Notes: generated by a model from the letters alone, not told the origin. 64,000 nt of DNA from Fictibacillus phosphorivorans (GCF_007673525.1 NZ_VDZU01000001.1:1746177-1810176), one strand, 5' to 3'. Shown: positions 34,113 through 43,041, numbered from the stretch's first letter. Translations and numbers: made by a program.

Positions 34113-34176
34113 AATGATTCCTCCCCGTTATTAGTTGTTTAGATTTTAACATAATTTGTTAAGTGTTTTTAAATTG

Positions 34177-34202
34177 CTTGAATGATATCCTTGAATGATA
34201 TC
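34177..34202. repeat. Tandem 13-bp direct repeat
   Basis: CTTGAATGATATC occurs twice head to tail (34177 and 34190), in the 246-bp gap before the hydrolase gene. It may be an operator or a small slippage duplication. Confidence 0.5.
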
Positions 34203-34358
34203 TGTGTAGTGAAACTACGTCTTGTTAAAATAGAAGTTACATAAAAAGACACATAAATGGATTAAATTTACATAACTAAATGATAAAATGAAGACAAAGA
34301 AGAAACACTTTCCTTTATTTTCAAACTAAAAAATGGCTTATGATAAGGGAGATTTATT

Positions 34359-35249
34359 ATGAATGATAGCACCATGATTTTATCTGACGGAAGACGTTTA
34401 GGATACTCAGTATATGGTGATCCAGACGGAATTCCATTATTATTATTTCACGGAACACCAGGATCAAGAGTGTGGTTTACAGAAGATGATTCTATCGCAA
34501 AAGAATTATCTATTTGTTTGATCGCTACTGATCGCCCTGGTTACGGTTTATCAGATAAGAAAAATAATGGCACATTGTTAGATTATGCTCAGGATATTAA
34601 AGAACTTGCCGAGCATTTACAGTTAGATAAGTTCTCGGTTTTAGGTGTTTCGGGAGGTGGAGCATTTGCTGCAGCTGTTACATCTGCTCTTCCTAAAAAA
34701 GTCGACACATGTATTTTGGTCTGTACGGCTACACCGTTCAAAAATGGAAAACCTCCGAAAACCATGTCAAAAGAGAATCGTTTGGCCTTTTATCTTACAA
34801 ACCACTTTCCTTGGTTGCTTAAGTTGATAGAGAAGTCGAAGAAAAAGTTAGTTGATCACAAACCTGAAGTATACAAAGAGAATCTGAAAAAAGGTGGTTC
34901 TCATCTCTCGGATTGGGACAACAAAATATTATTAGATGATGATGTGCTTGAAAATGGAGTGCTGCATTCTAAGGAAGCCTATCGTCAAGGAGTAGATGGA
35001 GTTATTGATGAAGGAAAATTATTAACGAGAGATTGGGGATTTAAAGTAGAGGACTTAGAAAGACCTGTAATCGTTTGGCATGGCGAGAAAGATACATTTT
35101 CACCTATCATTGAAGTGAAAAACATGGCTAACAAGATTCCTTATGTAAAAACCAATTATTTAGAAGAAGCTGGACATTTCTTAACGGAAAGTGAAGAGGT
35201 ATGGAAGTCGATCTTAGTTAACTTTAGAGAATCACTAATTAAATATTAA
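34359..35249 (+). CDS. Alpha/beta hydrolase
   Basis: A 296-aa hydrolase. The oxyanion HGTPGSR motif, GVSGGGAFAAA nucleophile elbow, WHGEKDTFSP acid and EAGHFLTESEE His make a full triad. HGTPGSR is typical of the subfamily close to YfhM/prolyl-aminopeptidase-like enzymes and epoxide hydrolases. AAGGGAG precedes the start. Substrate unknown. Confidence 0.9.
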   Translation: MNDSTMILSDGRRLGYSVYGDPDGIPLLLFHGTPGSRVWFTEDDSIAKELSICLIATDRPGYGLSDKKNNGTLLDYAQDIKELAEHLQLDKFSVLGVSGGGAFAAAVTSALPKKVDTCILVCTATPFKNGKPPKTMSKENRLAFYLTNHFPWLLKLIEKSKKKLVDHKPEVYKENLKKGGSHLSDWDNKILLDDDVLENGVLHSKEAYRQGVDGVIDEGKLLTRDWGFKVEDLERPVIVWHGEKDTFSPIIEVKNMANKIPYVKTNYLEEAGHFLTESEEVWKSILVNFRESLIKY

Positions 35250-35332
35250 TTATCTTTAGAGATTAGACTGAAGGAGAAGAGAGAGAAAAAGCAGATTGCA
35301 GCACTTATCTTTGGTGGAATGAGGAAAGAACT

Positions 35333-35671
35333 ATGAAAGACACCTTAATCGCTTTTTATATCATTCTATGTGCAGGTATAATAGGTTGTAGCTTTTTGTT
35401 GTATTCTATTACGTACGCCCTCTTTCTTTTGTTTGTATTTATCTTTATGTACTCAGATATCTTTAATCAGAACAGATCTAATGTGGCTGTATTTTTAATA
35501 GCACTATTAAAATTATGCATTTTTCTGTTAGGAGGATATCTTTACGTAGAAAATGTACCTGTTTATAATTTAATGGGTTTTGATTTCCGATTTCCTTTTT
35601 TAGTGTTCTTTCCAGGGGTATTATACTTTGTGTTAGGTTTGCCTTTTTTGTTACTCCGTAGGAAAAAATGA
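35333..35671 (+). CDS. Integral membrane protein, hypothetical
   Basis: A 112-aa protein with four probable membrane helices, very hydrophobic and ending in RRKK. GAGGAAAG precedes ATG 35333. Not recognised. A terminator follows. Confidence 0.65.
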   Translation: MKDTLIAFYIILCAGIIGCSFLLYSITYALFLLFVFIFMYSDIFNQNRSNVAVFLIALLKLCIFLLGGYLYVENVPVYNLMGFDFRFPFLVFFPGVLYFVLGLPFLLLRRKK

Positions 35672-35694
35672 GTTCACAAATTTATGGTTAAAAG

Positions 35695-35722
35695 AAAGTG
35701 ACCTTGAATTTAAGGTCACTTT
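35695..35722. terminator. Bidirectional terminator
   Basis: AAAGTGACCTT pairs perfectly with AAGGTCACTTT, between convergent small membrane-protein genes. Confidence 0.75.
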
Positions 35723-35910
35723 GGAGGAATTGCATCATTTTTTGTGACTTTCAATGTTTTCAAAACTAACATAGTTCCTACTACGTTCAATATAATGCTA
35801 GCTCCTAGTAAAAATACCCATAAAATGAATGGCTCAGAAAAAGAAAAAGTGATCATTAAAAAGGTACACCCTATTAAAATACATATCAATCCTGCATTAG
35901 CTCTGTTCAA
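35716..35910 (-). CDS. Small membrane protein, hypothetical
   Basis: A 64-aa protein with two membrane helices (GLICILIGCTFLMITFSF and WVFLLGASIILNVVGTMLVL) and a short polar tail. The start is TTG 35910, after AGGGGTG with about 8 nt spacing. Not recognised. Confidence 0.65.
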   Translation of the reverse strand: MNRANAGLICILIGCTFLMITFSFSEPFILWVFLLGASIILNVVGTMLVLKTLKVTKNDAIPPK

Positions 35911-35984
35911 AATTTATCACCCCTCTCTCATTGAATATTACCAAAAATTAACTTTTTGTAAAATGAAAACTTTATATTTATCTG

Positions 35985-36635
35985 GTGGTGATTAATATTA
36001 ATACTACTGTAGGTATTTTAGGTATGACTCACGATGAAGAATTACAGAAAAAGTATGACTATCCGTTGTCTCTCGTGAAAGAATTAATTTTAGAATTTGA
36101 GCCCGATGTCATTTGCGGGGAAGATCATCCATTAAGTTGGGAGTTATACTTAAACGAAGGAGAAACGAATGGCATTTTAGGAGAAACACAAAACGAATAT
36201 CCTAGATTAATATTTCCTTTGTGTGAAGAAATGGGTATTGAGTTTGTTCCTGTAAATTGGTTTGAAGAGGATGTTTTTGAAGAAGAGCCTTTTGAACGCT
36301 ATGATTCTAATGTCAAAAGTGAATTAGAGAACAAACTCGATGATTGGAAAAAGAAGCAGCTTTCATTATGGAAGTATGGAGAGATTCCATTTAACTCCTA
36401 TGAATACGACGATGTTACAAAAGCTATGTACGAGTGGTTACATACCATAAATCCAGATGTACAAAATATTGAATGGAATGCTCGACACTATATAATGTTT
36501 GCGAGAGTAAAACAAGCGATTAAAAAGCATACAGGTAAAAGAATTCTTTGTATACATGGGGCTGATCATAATTATTGGTATTATGAATCCCTCGGGAAAC
36601 TGAAAGATATAAAGTTGCTCTATCCACTAAGATGA
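35985..36635 (+). CDS. TIKI-superfamily-like protein
   Basis: About 212-216 aa. GILGMTHDEE near the N-terminus, DVICGEDHP after the second strand and CIHGADHNYWYYESL near the C-terminus give the conserved His/Glu/Asp positions of TIKI/TraB-like proteins, as in the gene at 22442. The start is uncertain: GTG 35985 and 35988 lie inside GGTGGTG, the only purine-rich site. ATT 35997 is 6 nt after that site and would begin INTTVGILGM. A hydrolase gene paralogous to the one at 21703 follows. Confidence 0.65.
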   Translation: MVININTTVGILGMTHDEELQKKYDYPLSLVKELILEFEPDVICGEDHPLSWELYLNEGETNGILGETQNEYPRLIFPLCEEMGIEFVPVNWFEEDVFEEEPFERYDSNVKSELENKLDDWKKKQLSLWKYGEIPFNSYEYDDVTKAMYEWLHTINPDVQNIEWNARHYIMFARVKQAIKKHTGKRILCIHGADHNYWYYESLGKLKDIKLLYPLR

Positions 36636-36939
36636 AAAGTTCTTAGAGATTTTTTACGTAGAAATTACGTATCACTATCAGGAGAATTAAGACACCTTAG
36701 TAAAGTAATAGGTTCTTTTAAGGAAAAAACAAGAAAAAACAAATCAAATCGCATAGCAAATAACATCAAAACCGTAACTGAATTCTTTGCGGTTTTTTTC
36801 TTTAATATATAAGGGTTTATTATACGAAGTTTAAATGAAATATATAAAAGTTATAACGAGTGGATCTTATTCAACATATGAGTAATCAAATGGAATAATA
36901 TGTTAAAGTTAACGTATGCCGATTTAGGAGGAGATTACT
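36636..36939. other. 304-bp gap without a gene
   Basis: I find no coding frame with a ribosome binding site here. AACCG and CGGTTTTTTTC around 36770-36800 form a weak terminator-like hairpin. The AT-rich remainder presumably holds the promoter of the hydrolase gene, but I cannot place it. Confidence 0.5.
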
Positions 36940-37638
36940 ATAGATAGAATTTATATGCTACATGGTTTTATGGGAACTGCAAAGACACATTTTTCTAGCC
37001 AAATATCTCATTTTGAAGATAGTCATGAATTAATCTTATTAGATTTACCAGGACACGGCCAATCACCAGTAACTGCATCTGAAAATTATTTTGAAAATGC
37101 CGTTGAATTTGTTATATCTCAAATTAAGAAGTATGGCGATGGATTTATATTAGGTTTATCTTTGGGTGCTTCATTAGCAATACACATAGCTCTAAGAGAA
37201 GCAGAATTGGTAAAAGGGATTATAGTAACAGGTTATTCACCCTTCATTCCTGAAGATTTGAAACAAGTTATGGAAAACCAATACGAATACTTCTTAAATA
37301 TTGAAGAAAACGACAAAAATATTGCAACACATTTTAATAATCTCCACGGTGATAAATGGCTTGACACATTAAAAAAAGTCCTTCACACGATGACTTTCAA
37401 CTATCCTACTATGTCTATGGAGGACATCAAAAAAATTAAGCCTCCTGTATTAATGATAAATGGTAGTATTGAATTGCATGAAGTAGAAGCAGCTATATAT
37501 TTAAAGAAACAAAATAACGAATTTGAAATTGGACTAATTCCTTTTGCAGGACATACTGCAAACATAGACCAACCTGAAATATATAATAGAATGGTTAGTA
37601 GTTTTTTAGAAAAAGCTCGTATTGGGATTACTCCATAA
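36940..37638 (+). CDS. Alpha/beta hydrolase, MenH-like, probable ATA start
   Basis: A 232-aa hydrolase. The oxyanion motif MLHGFMGTAKTHF, elbow GLSLGAS, and PFAGHTANIDQPEIY His are clear; LMINGSIELHE lies where the acid is expected. It is a paralogue of the 21703 hydrolase. AGGAGG (36926-36931) is 8 nt before ATA 36940, which adds xDRIY ahead of MLHGF, just the short strand such proteins carry before HGF. The first ATG (36955) is 23 nt from the site and would delete this strand. MenH activity is not implied. Confidence 0.8.
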   Translation: MDRIYMLHGFMGTAKTHFSSQISHFEDSHELILLDLPGHGQSPVTASENYFENAVEFVISQIKKYGDGFILGLSLGASLAIHIALREAELVKGIIVTGYSPFIPEDLKQVMENQYEYFLNIEENDKNIATHFNNLHGDKWLDTLKKVLHTMTFNYPTMSMEDIKKIKPPVLMINGSIELHEVEAAIYLKKQNNEFEIGLIPFAGHTANIDQPEIYNRMVSSFLEKARIGITP

Positions 37639-37670
37639 CATGGTGCTTTAATTGAATACGGACATATGCT

Positions 37671-37702
37671 AACGATCAGACGAAAATCTGGTCGTTTTTG
37701 AT
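37671..37702 (+). terminator. Rho-independent terminator
   Basis: AACGATCAGA pairs with TCTGGTCGTT (one G-T pair), followed by T-rich sequence. Confidence 0.8.
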
Positions 37703-37921
37703 TTTTTTTTATATTCAATTACCAGGCTAATTCACCTGTTAAAAATCTTGAGAATTACGATTTTCTCCTCCAAAAGAGAACCCGTTACAAGAAAAGAGGA
37801 TGTCTTTTTTTGGTTCGAAGGCTAATCAGTTAAACAACCAATTATTTAAACACATGAACCAAAACACAACTTAAGGTATATGATAATAATCTCTCTAGAA
37901 CCTAAAGAAAGAGGTGCATGT

Positions 37922-38269
37922 TTGAAGATATACTTTTGGTTTTTCTTGTTGATTTCCACGTACAACTTTCTGTGGATTGATATGAGCAATTTCCGTGAGT
38001 TAATGAATCTTATCATCACGGTGGTCGGCCTTTTAGGTATCTACGGATATGTTTATAAAAGAGAAATCTTTCGAAAGATCTTTTGGAAAATTTTCTTCGT
38101 ATTTGACCTTCTCTACACAATTGGTTTTATGTTATTGGTTTCGCGAGAGAAATATATACGAATTCATTCAAACGATGAATTCATATTTTCGTCTTTAGTG
38201 GTTTTAATTTTTATTTTCGTATACTTCAGAACCCTTTATAAATACGCATTTAAGGAAACAGGTAAATAA
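37922..38269 (+). CDS. Integral membrane protein, hypothetical
   Basis: About 115 aa with four probable membrane helices, aromatic-rich. TTG 37922 follows AGAGGTG; the frame opens earlier at 37880 without a site. Not recognised. Confidence 0.6.
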   Translation: MKIYFWFFLLISTYNFLWIDMSNFRELMNLIITVVGLLGIYGYVYKREIFRKIFWKIFFVFDLLYTIGFMLLVSREKYIRIHSNDEFIFSSLVVLIFIFVYFRTLYKYAFKETGK

Positions 38270-38276
38270 CTAATGA

Positions 38277-38306
38277 GAAGAGTACCGCAAGCTGGGTACT
38301 CTTTAT
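38277..38306. terminator. Terminator between convergent genes
   Basis: AAGAGTACC pairs with GGGTACTCTT around GCAAGCT, followed by a TA-rich then T-rich tail. Confidence 0.7.
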
Positions 38307-38320
38307 AAAATTTTTGAGAA

Positions 38321-39103
38321 TTATAGGATCCAACCGTTAAGAACCATCCCTATGTTTATGACAAAATGAAACAGGACCGCGGGATAGATACTCTTTGTCT
38401 TTAACACCACCAAAGCATAGAAAAGCCCTCCAAATGAAAAGGAAAGACTCATTAGAATTGGAATGCCTATGGATAGGTGTAACAGACCAAAACCGATGCT
38501 AGTAACGAGAACAGCATAAAAGGTTGAAATGTACTTTTTTAAAGAAGATAACAATAACCCTCTCCAAAGCAGTTCCTCCAATACAGCATTAATCAGAGAA
38601 AAGACCAGTGCAAAGATAAGAAGAGACCGCGAAATACTTGTACTATTCATAAGAAGTAGGGGTAAGAATATTGTCATGGATCCTAAGAAACCAAATCCTA
38701 AAAAGGTTAGAGTCTTAATGGTGTGATTTGGAAATTCGATTCGATCATTCCAGTGTGGCATCACGGTATAAAGATTTACTCCTTGTTTATTCCTTCTAAT
38801 AGAGATAACGGTTCCTAATATTAGAACGAATAGCAGACTCCTATTAAGGATAATCTTTACTTCTTTAGAAATCCCCAACTGAGCGATTACGTCATTTCCT
38901 AAAATGAATAATACAAACCCAGAAAAAAAGAAGACGAAGAGGGATAAGGTAGGTCGATACTGAAAATTGATTCTATAGAGTAGAAACAAAGATAAAACTG
39001 TGAGTATGCCTAAACTGAACATCCTGTACGAAAAAAAGATTATGCCTAGTAAAAATAAGCATGTTAAAGCGATGAGTGCATAATTACTTTTCACGAGTTG
39101 TAT
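38321..39103 (-). CDS. CPBP-family intramembrane metalloprotease, probable ATA start
   Basis: About 260 aa with eight membrane helices. The CPBP (Abi/Rce1) motifs are LEELLWRG (motif 1, Glu-Glu-x3-Arg), FGLLHL (motif 2, His) and a final FHFVINIG. Members are membrane glutamic/metallo proteases that in bacteria often give immunity to bacteriocins or process signals. AAAGGAGAG (39111-39119) precedes ATA 39103 by 9 nt; GTG 39094 is 18 nt away. The frame continues to ATG 39148, which has no site. The start is therefore ATA or, less likely, GTG. Confidence 0.8.
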   Translation of the reverse strand: MQLVKSNYALIALTCLFLLGIIFFSYRMFSLGILTVLSLFLLYRINFQYRPTLSLFVFFFSGFVLFILGNDVIAQLGISKEVKIILNRSLLFVLILGTVISIRRNKQGVNLYTVMPHWNDRIEFPNHTIKTLTFLGFGFLGSMTIFLPLLLMNSTSISRSLLIFALVFSLINAVLEELLWRGLLLSSLKKYISTFYAVLVTSIGFGLLHLSIGIPILMSLSFSFGGLFYALVVLKTKSIYPAVLFHFVINIGMVLNGWIL

Positions 39104-39261
39104 AACTGATCTCTCCTTTATCAATACAAACAAAATATTCAAATACATATATTTCTACATTTTTGCGCAAATACCCTTCCTGTATTTAACAATTGAGTTT
39201 CATATCAACTATTTTCTTGGAAGAAATCATAAGCCCAAATATGCTTAAAAATCTTAAGGGT

Positions 39262-40218
39262 CTATTTATAAAACGTTAGTACAGACTCTGCCATTCTTTT
39301 AACCGATTCAATCAATGAGGAAGGAGAAATAATTTTTATCTGATCACCAAAACCGATGATATAAGAAGTTGCTTCTTGTTTTGTATCAAACGACAGTTTG
39401 ACAGGAATCCACCCGTTTTCATTCGGTGTACTAGTGCTTACTACTTGTGCAAAGCGTCCGCTGAATGATAACCGTTGAATAATAGCGGGAGATGCCTCAA
39501 CCTCTACCTCAAAGACAGGTAAACTCTGAACAAAATTTTGTTTTGATTTGTTCCAGTAATCAGCAAGTTGAAAGTTAGTTGGCCGGACAAAGGGTTCATT
39601 CGTTAATTCTACAGACTTGATTCGAGACACTCTAAAATTCTTAAGATCTGTATTAGATACCGCAACCAGATACCATGTACGTCCTTTAGCAACGAGCCCT
39701 AATGGTTCTATAATTCTCTCTGAAAATTCCTTGTTTGCTTTCTCATAAGCTATACGTATTTTTCGTTCTTCCCATATTGCTTGTTGTAACAAACCGAGTG
39801 CAGTGGTCTCTTGACTCGATTGTTTCCACGAATCGATATCTATATGGATGCGGTTCCACACGTTATCCGCTTGTGATTGAAGTGTGTTTGGAAGAGAGGC
39901 TAACAATTTTTGCCGAGCTTCTTTCCAGTCTTTTGTAATCCCTAGATCACTTAGAAGCTGAAAGGAAGGGGAGAGAAACAACGTTTTTAATTCGTTGTCT
40001 TTCAATCCTGTTAAGCGTGTTCTGTACTCATCAACAAGCCGCCATCCACCATGTTTGCCACGTTCGGCTAGTACTGGAATTCCTGCTGCACTCAACGCTT
40101 CCATGTCACGATGAATCGTTCGTTCTGTGACTTCTAATTCGTTGGCTAATGCTTTTGTTGTCATCTTTCCGTGATTCTGAAGCAGCAATAAGATGCTGAT
40201 TAAACGGTCTGCTCTCAT
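39262..40218 (-). CDS. YafY-type transcriptional regulator (HTH_11 + WYL)
   Basis: A 318-aa protein. The N-terminal DeoR-like HTH reads RLISILLLLQNHGKMTTKALANELEVTERTIHRDMEALS. A WYL domain (about 140-215) contains GLVAKGRTWYLVA, and a WCX extension follows. WYL regulators sense small molecules or nucleic acids. It is divergent from the SDR gene with TGACA-N5-TGTCA between, so it likely controls that gene. AGGAG precedes ATG 40218. Confidence 0.9.
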   Translation of the reverse strand: MRADRLISILLLLQNHGKMTTKALANELEVTERTIHRDMEALSAAGIPVLAERGKHGGWRLVDEYRTRLTGLKDNELKTLFLSPSFQLLSDLGITKDWKEARQKLLASLPNTLQSQADNVWNRIHIDIDSWKQSSQETTALGLLQQAIWEERKIRIAYEKANKEFSERIIEPLGLVAKGRTWYLVAVSNTDLKNFRVSRIKSVELTNEPFVRPTNFQLADYWNKSKQNFVQSLPVFEVEVEASPAIIQRLSFSGRFAQVVSTSTPNENGWIPVKLSFDTKQEATSYIIGFGDQIKIISPSSLIESVKRMAESVLTFYK

Positions 40219-40242
40219 TTATATACTCCTATATTTTTAATA

Positions 40243-40257
40243 TGACAATGGATGTCA
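40243..40257. promoter_or_regulatory. Inverted repeat, candidate WYL-regulator operator
   Basis: TGACA-ATGGA-TGTCA in the 86-bp divergent region between the WYL regulator and SDR genes. Perfect 5-bp arms with centre spacing suited to a dimer. Confidence 0.55.
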
Positions 40258-40304
40258 ACTTTAAGGGTTAAACTAAAGATAGATCAATGAAGGAGTGAAT
40301 GCAA

Positions 40305-41216
40305 ATGAAACCTTTAGAAGGAAAAATTGCACTAGTAGCTGGAGGAACACGAGGAGCTGGACGCGGGATTGCGATGGAGTTAGGAGCAGCAGGAGCAACA
40401 GTCTATATCACAGGCAGAACGACACGTAACGCAGTATCAGAATACAACCGACCAGAAACCATAGAGGAAACAGCAGAATTAGTAAACGAACTAGGTGGCA
40501 TTGGAATTCCCGTTCGTGTCGATCATCTTGTTGCAAAACAAGTACAAGCCTTAGTAGAGCGAATTGAAAACGAACAAGGTAGATTAGATATTCTAGTGAA
40601 CGATATTTGGGGCGGAGAGAATATCATTGAATGGAGTACACCTGTGTGGGAACATTCACTTGAAAAAGGATTGCGTATGCTACGCCTCGCTGTAGATACC
40701 CATCTAATAACAAGCCACTACGCGCTACCATTGTTGATTAAAAACAAAGGTGGGCTCGTGATTGAAATGACAGATGGGACAAAAGAATACAATGATAACA
40801 ATTATAGAGTGTCCATGTTTTACGATTTAGCCAAAACGTCTGTTATTCGGATGGCCAAAGCTTTGTCACACGAACTATCACCGTATCAATGTTCAGCGGT
40901 TTCTCTATCACCAGGCTGGATGCGTTCAGAGATCATGCTTGAAGTCTTTGGGGTAACAGAAGAAAATTGGCAGGATGGTGTTAAGAAAGATCCATATTTC
41001 GCAATATCCGAAACACCGCGTTTTGTTGGAAGAGCCGTAGCAGCATTAGCGAAGGATGATAACCGACATGAATTAAACGGACAATCTTTCTCTAGCGGAG
41101 AACTCGCTAAGAAATATGACTTCGTTGATATCGATGGATCACAGCCAGATTGTTTCCGTTACTTAGTCGAAGTCGTTGAGACAGGTAAGCCAGCTAATGT
41201 AAAGGGATATAAGTAA
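40305..41216 (+). CDS. Short-chain dehydrogenase/reductase family protein
   Basis: A 303-aa Rossmann enzyme. The cofactor loop GGTRGAGRGIA fits TGxxxGxG with one change, and the following ITGRTTR suggests NADP. NDIWGG replaces the usual NNAG. The catalytic Tyr-x3-Lys is FYDLAKTS with Tyr, though preceded by an unusual sequence, and PGWMRSE follows. It resembles the DHRS1-like branch. Divergent WYL regulator and operator suggest substrate-induced expression. ATG 40305 follows AAGGAGTG with good spacing; ATG 40299 is also in frame. Confidence 0.88.
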   Translation: MKPLEGKIALVAGGTRGAGRGIAMELGAAGATVYITGRTTRNAVSEYNRPETIEETAELVNELGGIGIPVRVDHLVAKQVQALVERIENEQGRLDILVNDIWGGENIIEWSTPVWEHSLEKGLRMLRLAVDTHLITSHYALPLLIKNKGGLVIEMTDGTKEYNDNNYRVSMFYDLAKTSVIRMAKALSHELSPYQCSAVSLSPGWMRSEIMLEVFGVTEENWQDGVKKDPYFAISETPRFVGRAVAALAKDDNRHELNGQSFSSGELAKKYDFVDIDGSQPDCFRYLVEVVETGKPANVKGYK

Positions 41217-41221
41217 GAAAA

Positions 41222-41256
41222 TGAGCTATTCTTCTAAGAGGAGAATAGCTTTTGAT
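41222..41256 (+). terminator. Rho-independent terminator
   Basis: GAGCTATTCTTCT pairs with AGGAGAATAGCTT around AAG, followed by TT-rich sequence. Confidence 0.8.
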
Positions 41257-41410
41257 ATCGAAAATTCTCACAAATACAAGACCCTTGAAAACCATGTACA
41301 GGATAAATATGGAATGATAAACTGAAAGAACCTCGCAATGGATACAATGCTGTTTTTGGTGAGGAGTACATTTTTTTCACATAGCTTTATTATTTAGAAT
41401 AAAGGTAGTG

Positions 41411-42241
41411 ATGGTGTTGTTGATTTGGAGAGAAGATATTGAAAATGATATCTATAAGTTAAGTCCGATAAATGATGAAATAATTAAAAAAGCAAAGGTG
41501 CAATTCAGGATAGAATTACCCTTAGCATATATAGAAATCTTGAAAGTCCAAAACGGCGGTTATATAGTGGACAATTCCACAATAGCCCTCAACGATTCAA
41601 TAAGGAACAATGCAAACTGTATTAACATCGATCATATTATGGGGATTGGTACAGACATTGGAATATTGGACACTTATAATTTAATTGATGAATGGGGTTT
41701 ACCTCAAAATATAGTTCTATTAAGTGGAGATGGACACACATGGGTGGCACTTGACTATAGGAATGTAAAGGAACATCCTCCGGTAATTTATATCAATACT
41801 GAATCAGATCAAATAATAGAAATAGCTACTTCTTTCAGTGAATTCTTAGAAAAACTTATTTCAAATAAAGGCATTGAGATTATACAGAAGTGTGATAATC
41901 AAAAAGATAAATCCAAAGAGAAGTATTACCGTGAAATTGATGATTTAATGGTAAATGGAAAGCCTAACGACATTGATCGTTTATTCACTAAGATTATTTC
42001 AACAGATAAAGATGTAATAAGGTATATGGTAGAAAAAATGAGAAAGCACAATAATCCCAAGGTGCAACTTTACCTTATGTTATTTCTCTCGGAATGTGCT
42101 GAAGGTAATAATAAAGGTATTTTAACTAATAATTATTTATTTGAAGTATTAAAAGAAATATCTACTAGTAAAAATAAAGACGCAAAAGATTTAGCGGATT
42201 ATAGTTTAGAAGAGTATAAGAGAAGAAATAACCTCCAGTAA
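41411..42241 (+). CDS. SMI1/KNR4-domain protein with helical C-terminus
   Basis: A 276-aa protein. The N-terminal half (about 10-150) fits the SMI1/KNR4 (SUKH) fold: IKKAKVQFRIELPLAYIEILKVQNGGY, then GIGTDIGILDTYN and VLLSGDGHTWVALDYRN. SUKH proteins are often immunity proteins against polymorphic toxins. The C-terminal third is helical (VRYMVEKMRKHNNPKVQLYLMLFL), like a HEAT-type tail. AT-rich compared with neighbours and no toxin gene beside it. AAAGGTAGTG precedes ATG 41411. Confidence 0.75.
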   Translation: MVLLIWREDIENDIYKLSPINDEIIKKAKVQFRIELPLAYIEILKVQNGGYIVDNSTIALNDSIRNNANCINIDHIMGIGTDIGILDTYNLIDEWGLPQNIVLLSGDGHTWVALDYRNVKEHPPVIYINTESDQIIEIATSFSEFLEKLISNKGIEIIQKCDNQKDKSKEKYYREIDDLMVNGKPNDIDRLFTKIISTDKDVIRYMVEKMRKHNNPKVQLYLMLFLSECAEGNNKGILTNNYLFEVLKEISTSKNKDAKDLADYSLEEYKRRNNLQ

Positions 42242-42319
42242 CTTCATACAATTTTTTAATTGTTGTTGTAGATTTGCTCTAACGATGATTTAAATTATAA
42301 AATAGAATTCATTCCATAA

Positions 42320-42354
42320 AAAAGGTACATCTCTACCGAGAGATGTACCTTTTA
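42320..42354. terminator. Rho-independent terminator
   Basis: AAAGGTACATCTCT pairs perfectly with AGAGATGTACCTTT around ACCG, with flanking A and T tracts. Confidence 0.85.
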
Positions 42355-42423
42355 AAATTATTTAGTGATCGTTACAAAATATGGTAAAATAAGGTTAAAA
42401 ATTAAAAAGCGAGATGACTATAG

Positions 42424-43041
42424 GTGTATTTAATTAATGGGGAGTTCTTTATTATTATCGGAGTCATATGTTATTTAGCTATTAGGGGCTTTATGTTCAT
42501 AAAGAATAAGAAAAAGAAAAAGCCAACAATTTTATTGACCGAAATGACTAAACTTCTTTTTGTTACCTATTGTTTAGTGGTTGTCTCGGTCACTTTGTTT
42601 CCTTTTCCTATAGGATTTTCTGTTGAATATGAAAATCTATCAGCTTATTTAAATTTAACCCCACTAGTTTCCATTTTGAAACAAGTAAGTTTAATAGGTA
42701 CAGCCTATGATGGGGACATACTCTTTATGATTGGGCTGATTATTCGAAATGTTGGAGGCAATATTCTACTATTTGTCCCTTTAGGCTTTTTAGTACCACT
42801 CATTTGGAAAAGTGTAATACATTTCAATCATATTTTCTTATATGCGATTGGAATCTCTGTAACGATTGAACTACTACAACTCCTTGAATCAATATTCGGG
42901 GGCTGGGGGCGTGTTACAGATATAGACGATGTGATTTGTAATGTTGCTGGAGCAATTCTTGGTTATTATATATACAAATGGTTCAGGTTATTAAGCGGTA
43001 AGTATCAATCAAGTTTTGTACATAGATTATTTAGAGTATAA
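42424..43041 (+). CDS. VanZ-family membrane protein
   Basis: A 205-aa protein with four to five membrane helices and the VanZ signature: GGNILLFVPLGFLVP, SVTIELLQLLE and RVTDIDDVICNVAGAILGY. VanZ lowers sensitivity to teicoplanin; chromosomal relatives have no clear role. GTG 42424 directly follows an in-frame stop, so it is the first possible start, though its ribosome binding site is weak. A small membrane-protein gene follows after 21 bp. Confidence 0.88.
   Translation: MYLINGEFFIIIGVICYLAIRGFMFIKNKKKKKPTILLTEMTKLLFVTYCLVVVSVTLFPFPIGFSVEYENLSAYLNLTPLVSILKQVSLIGTAYDGDILFMIGLIIRNVGGNILLFVPLGFLVPLIWKSVIHFNHIFLYAIGISVTIELLQLLESIFGGWGRVTDIDDVICNVAGAILGYYIYKWFRLLSGKYQSSFVHRLFRV

Noticed and set aside
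36655..36700. ACGTAGAAATTACGTA, considered as another copy of the 21-bp repeat.
   Set aside because: Only short similarity to the CGTAGTAAT start and no 21-bp periodicity.
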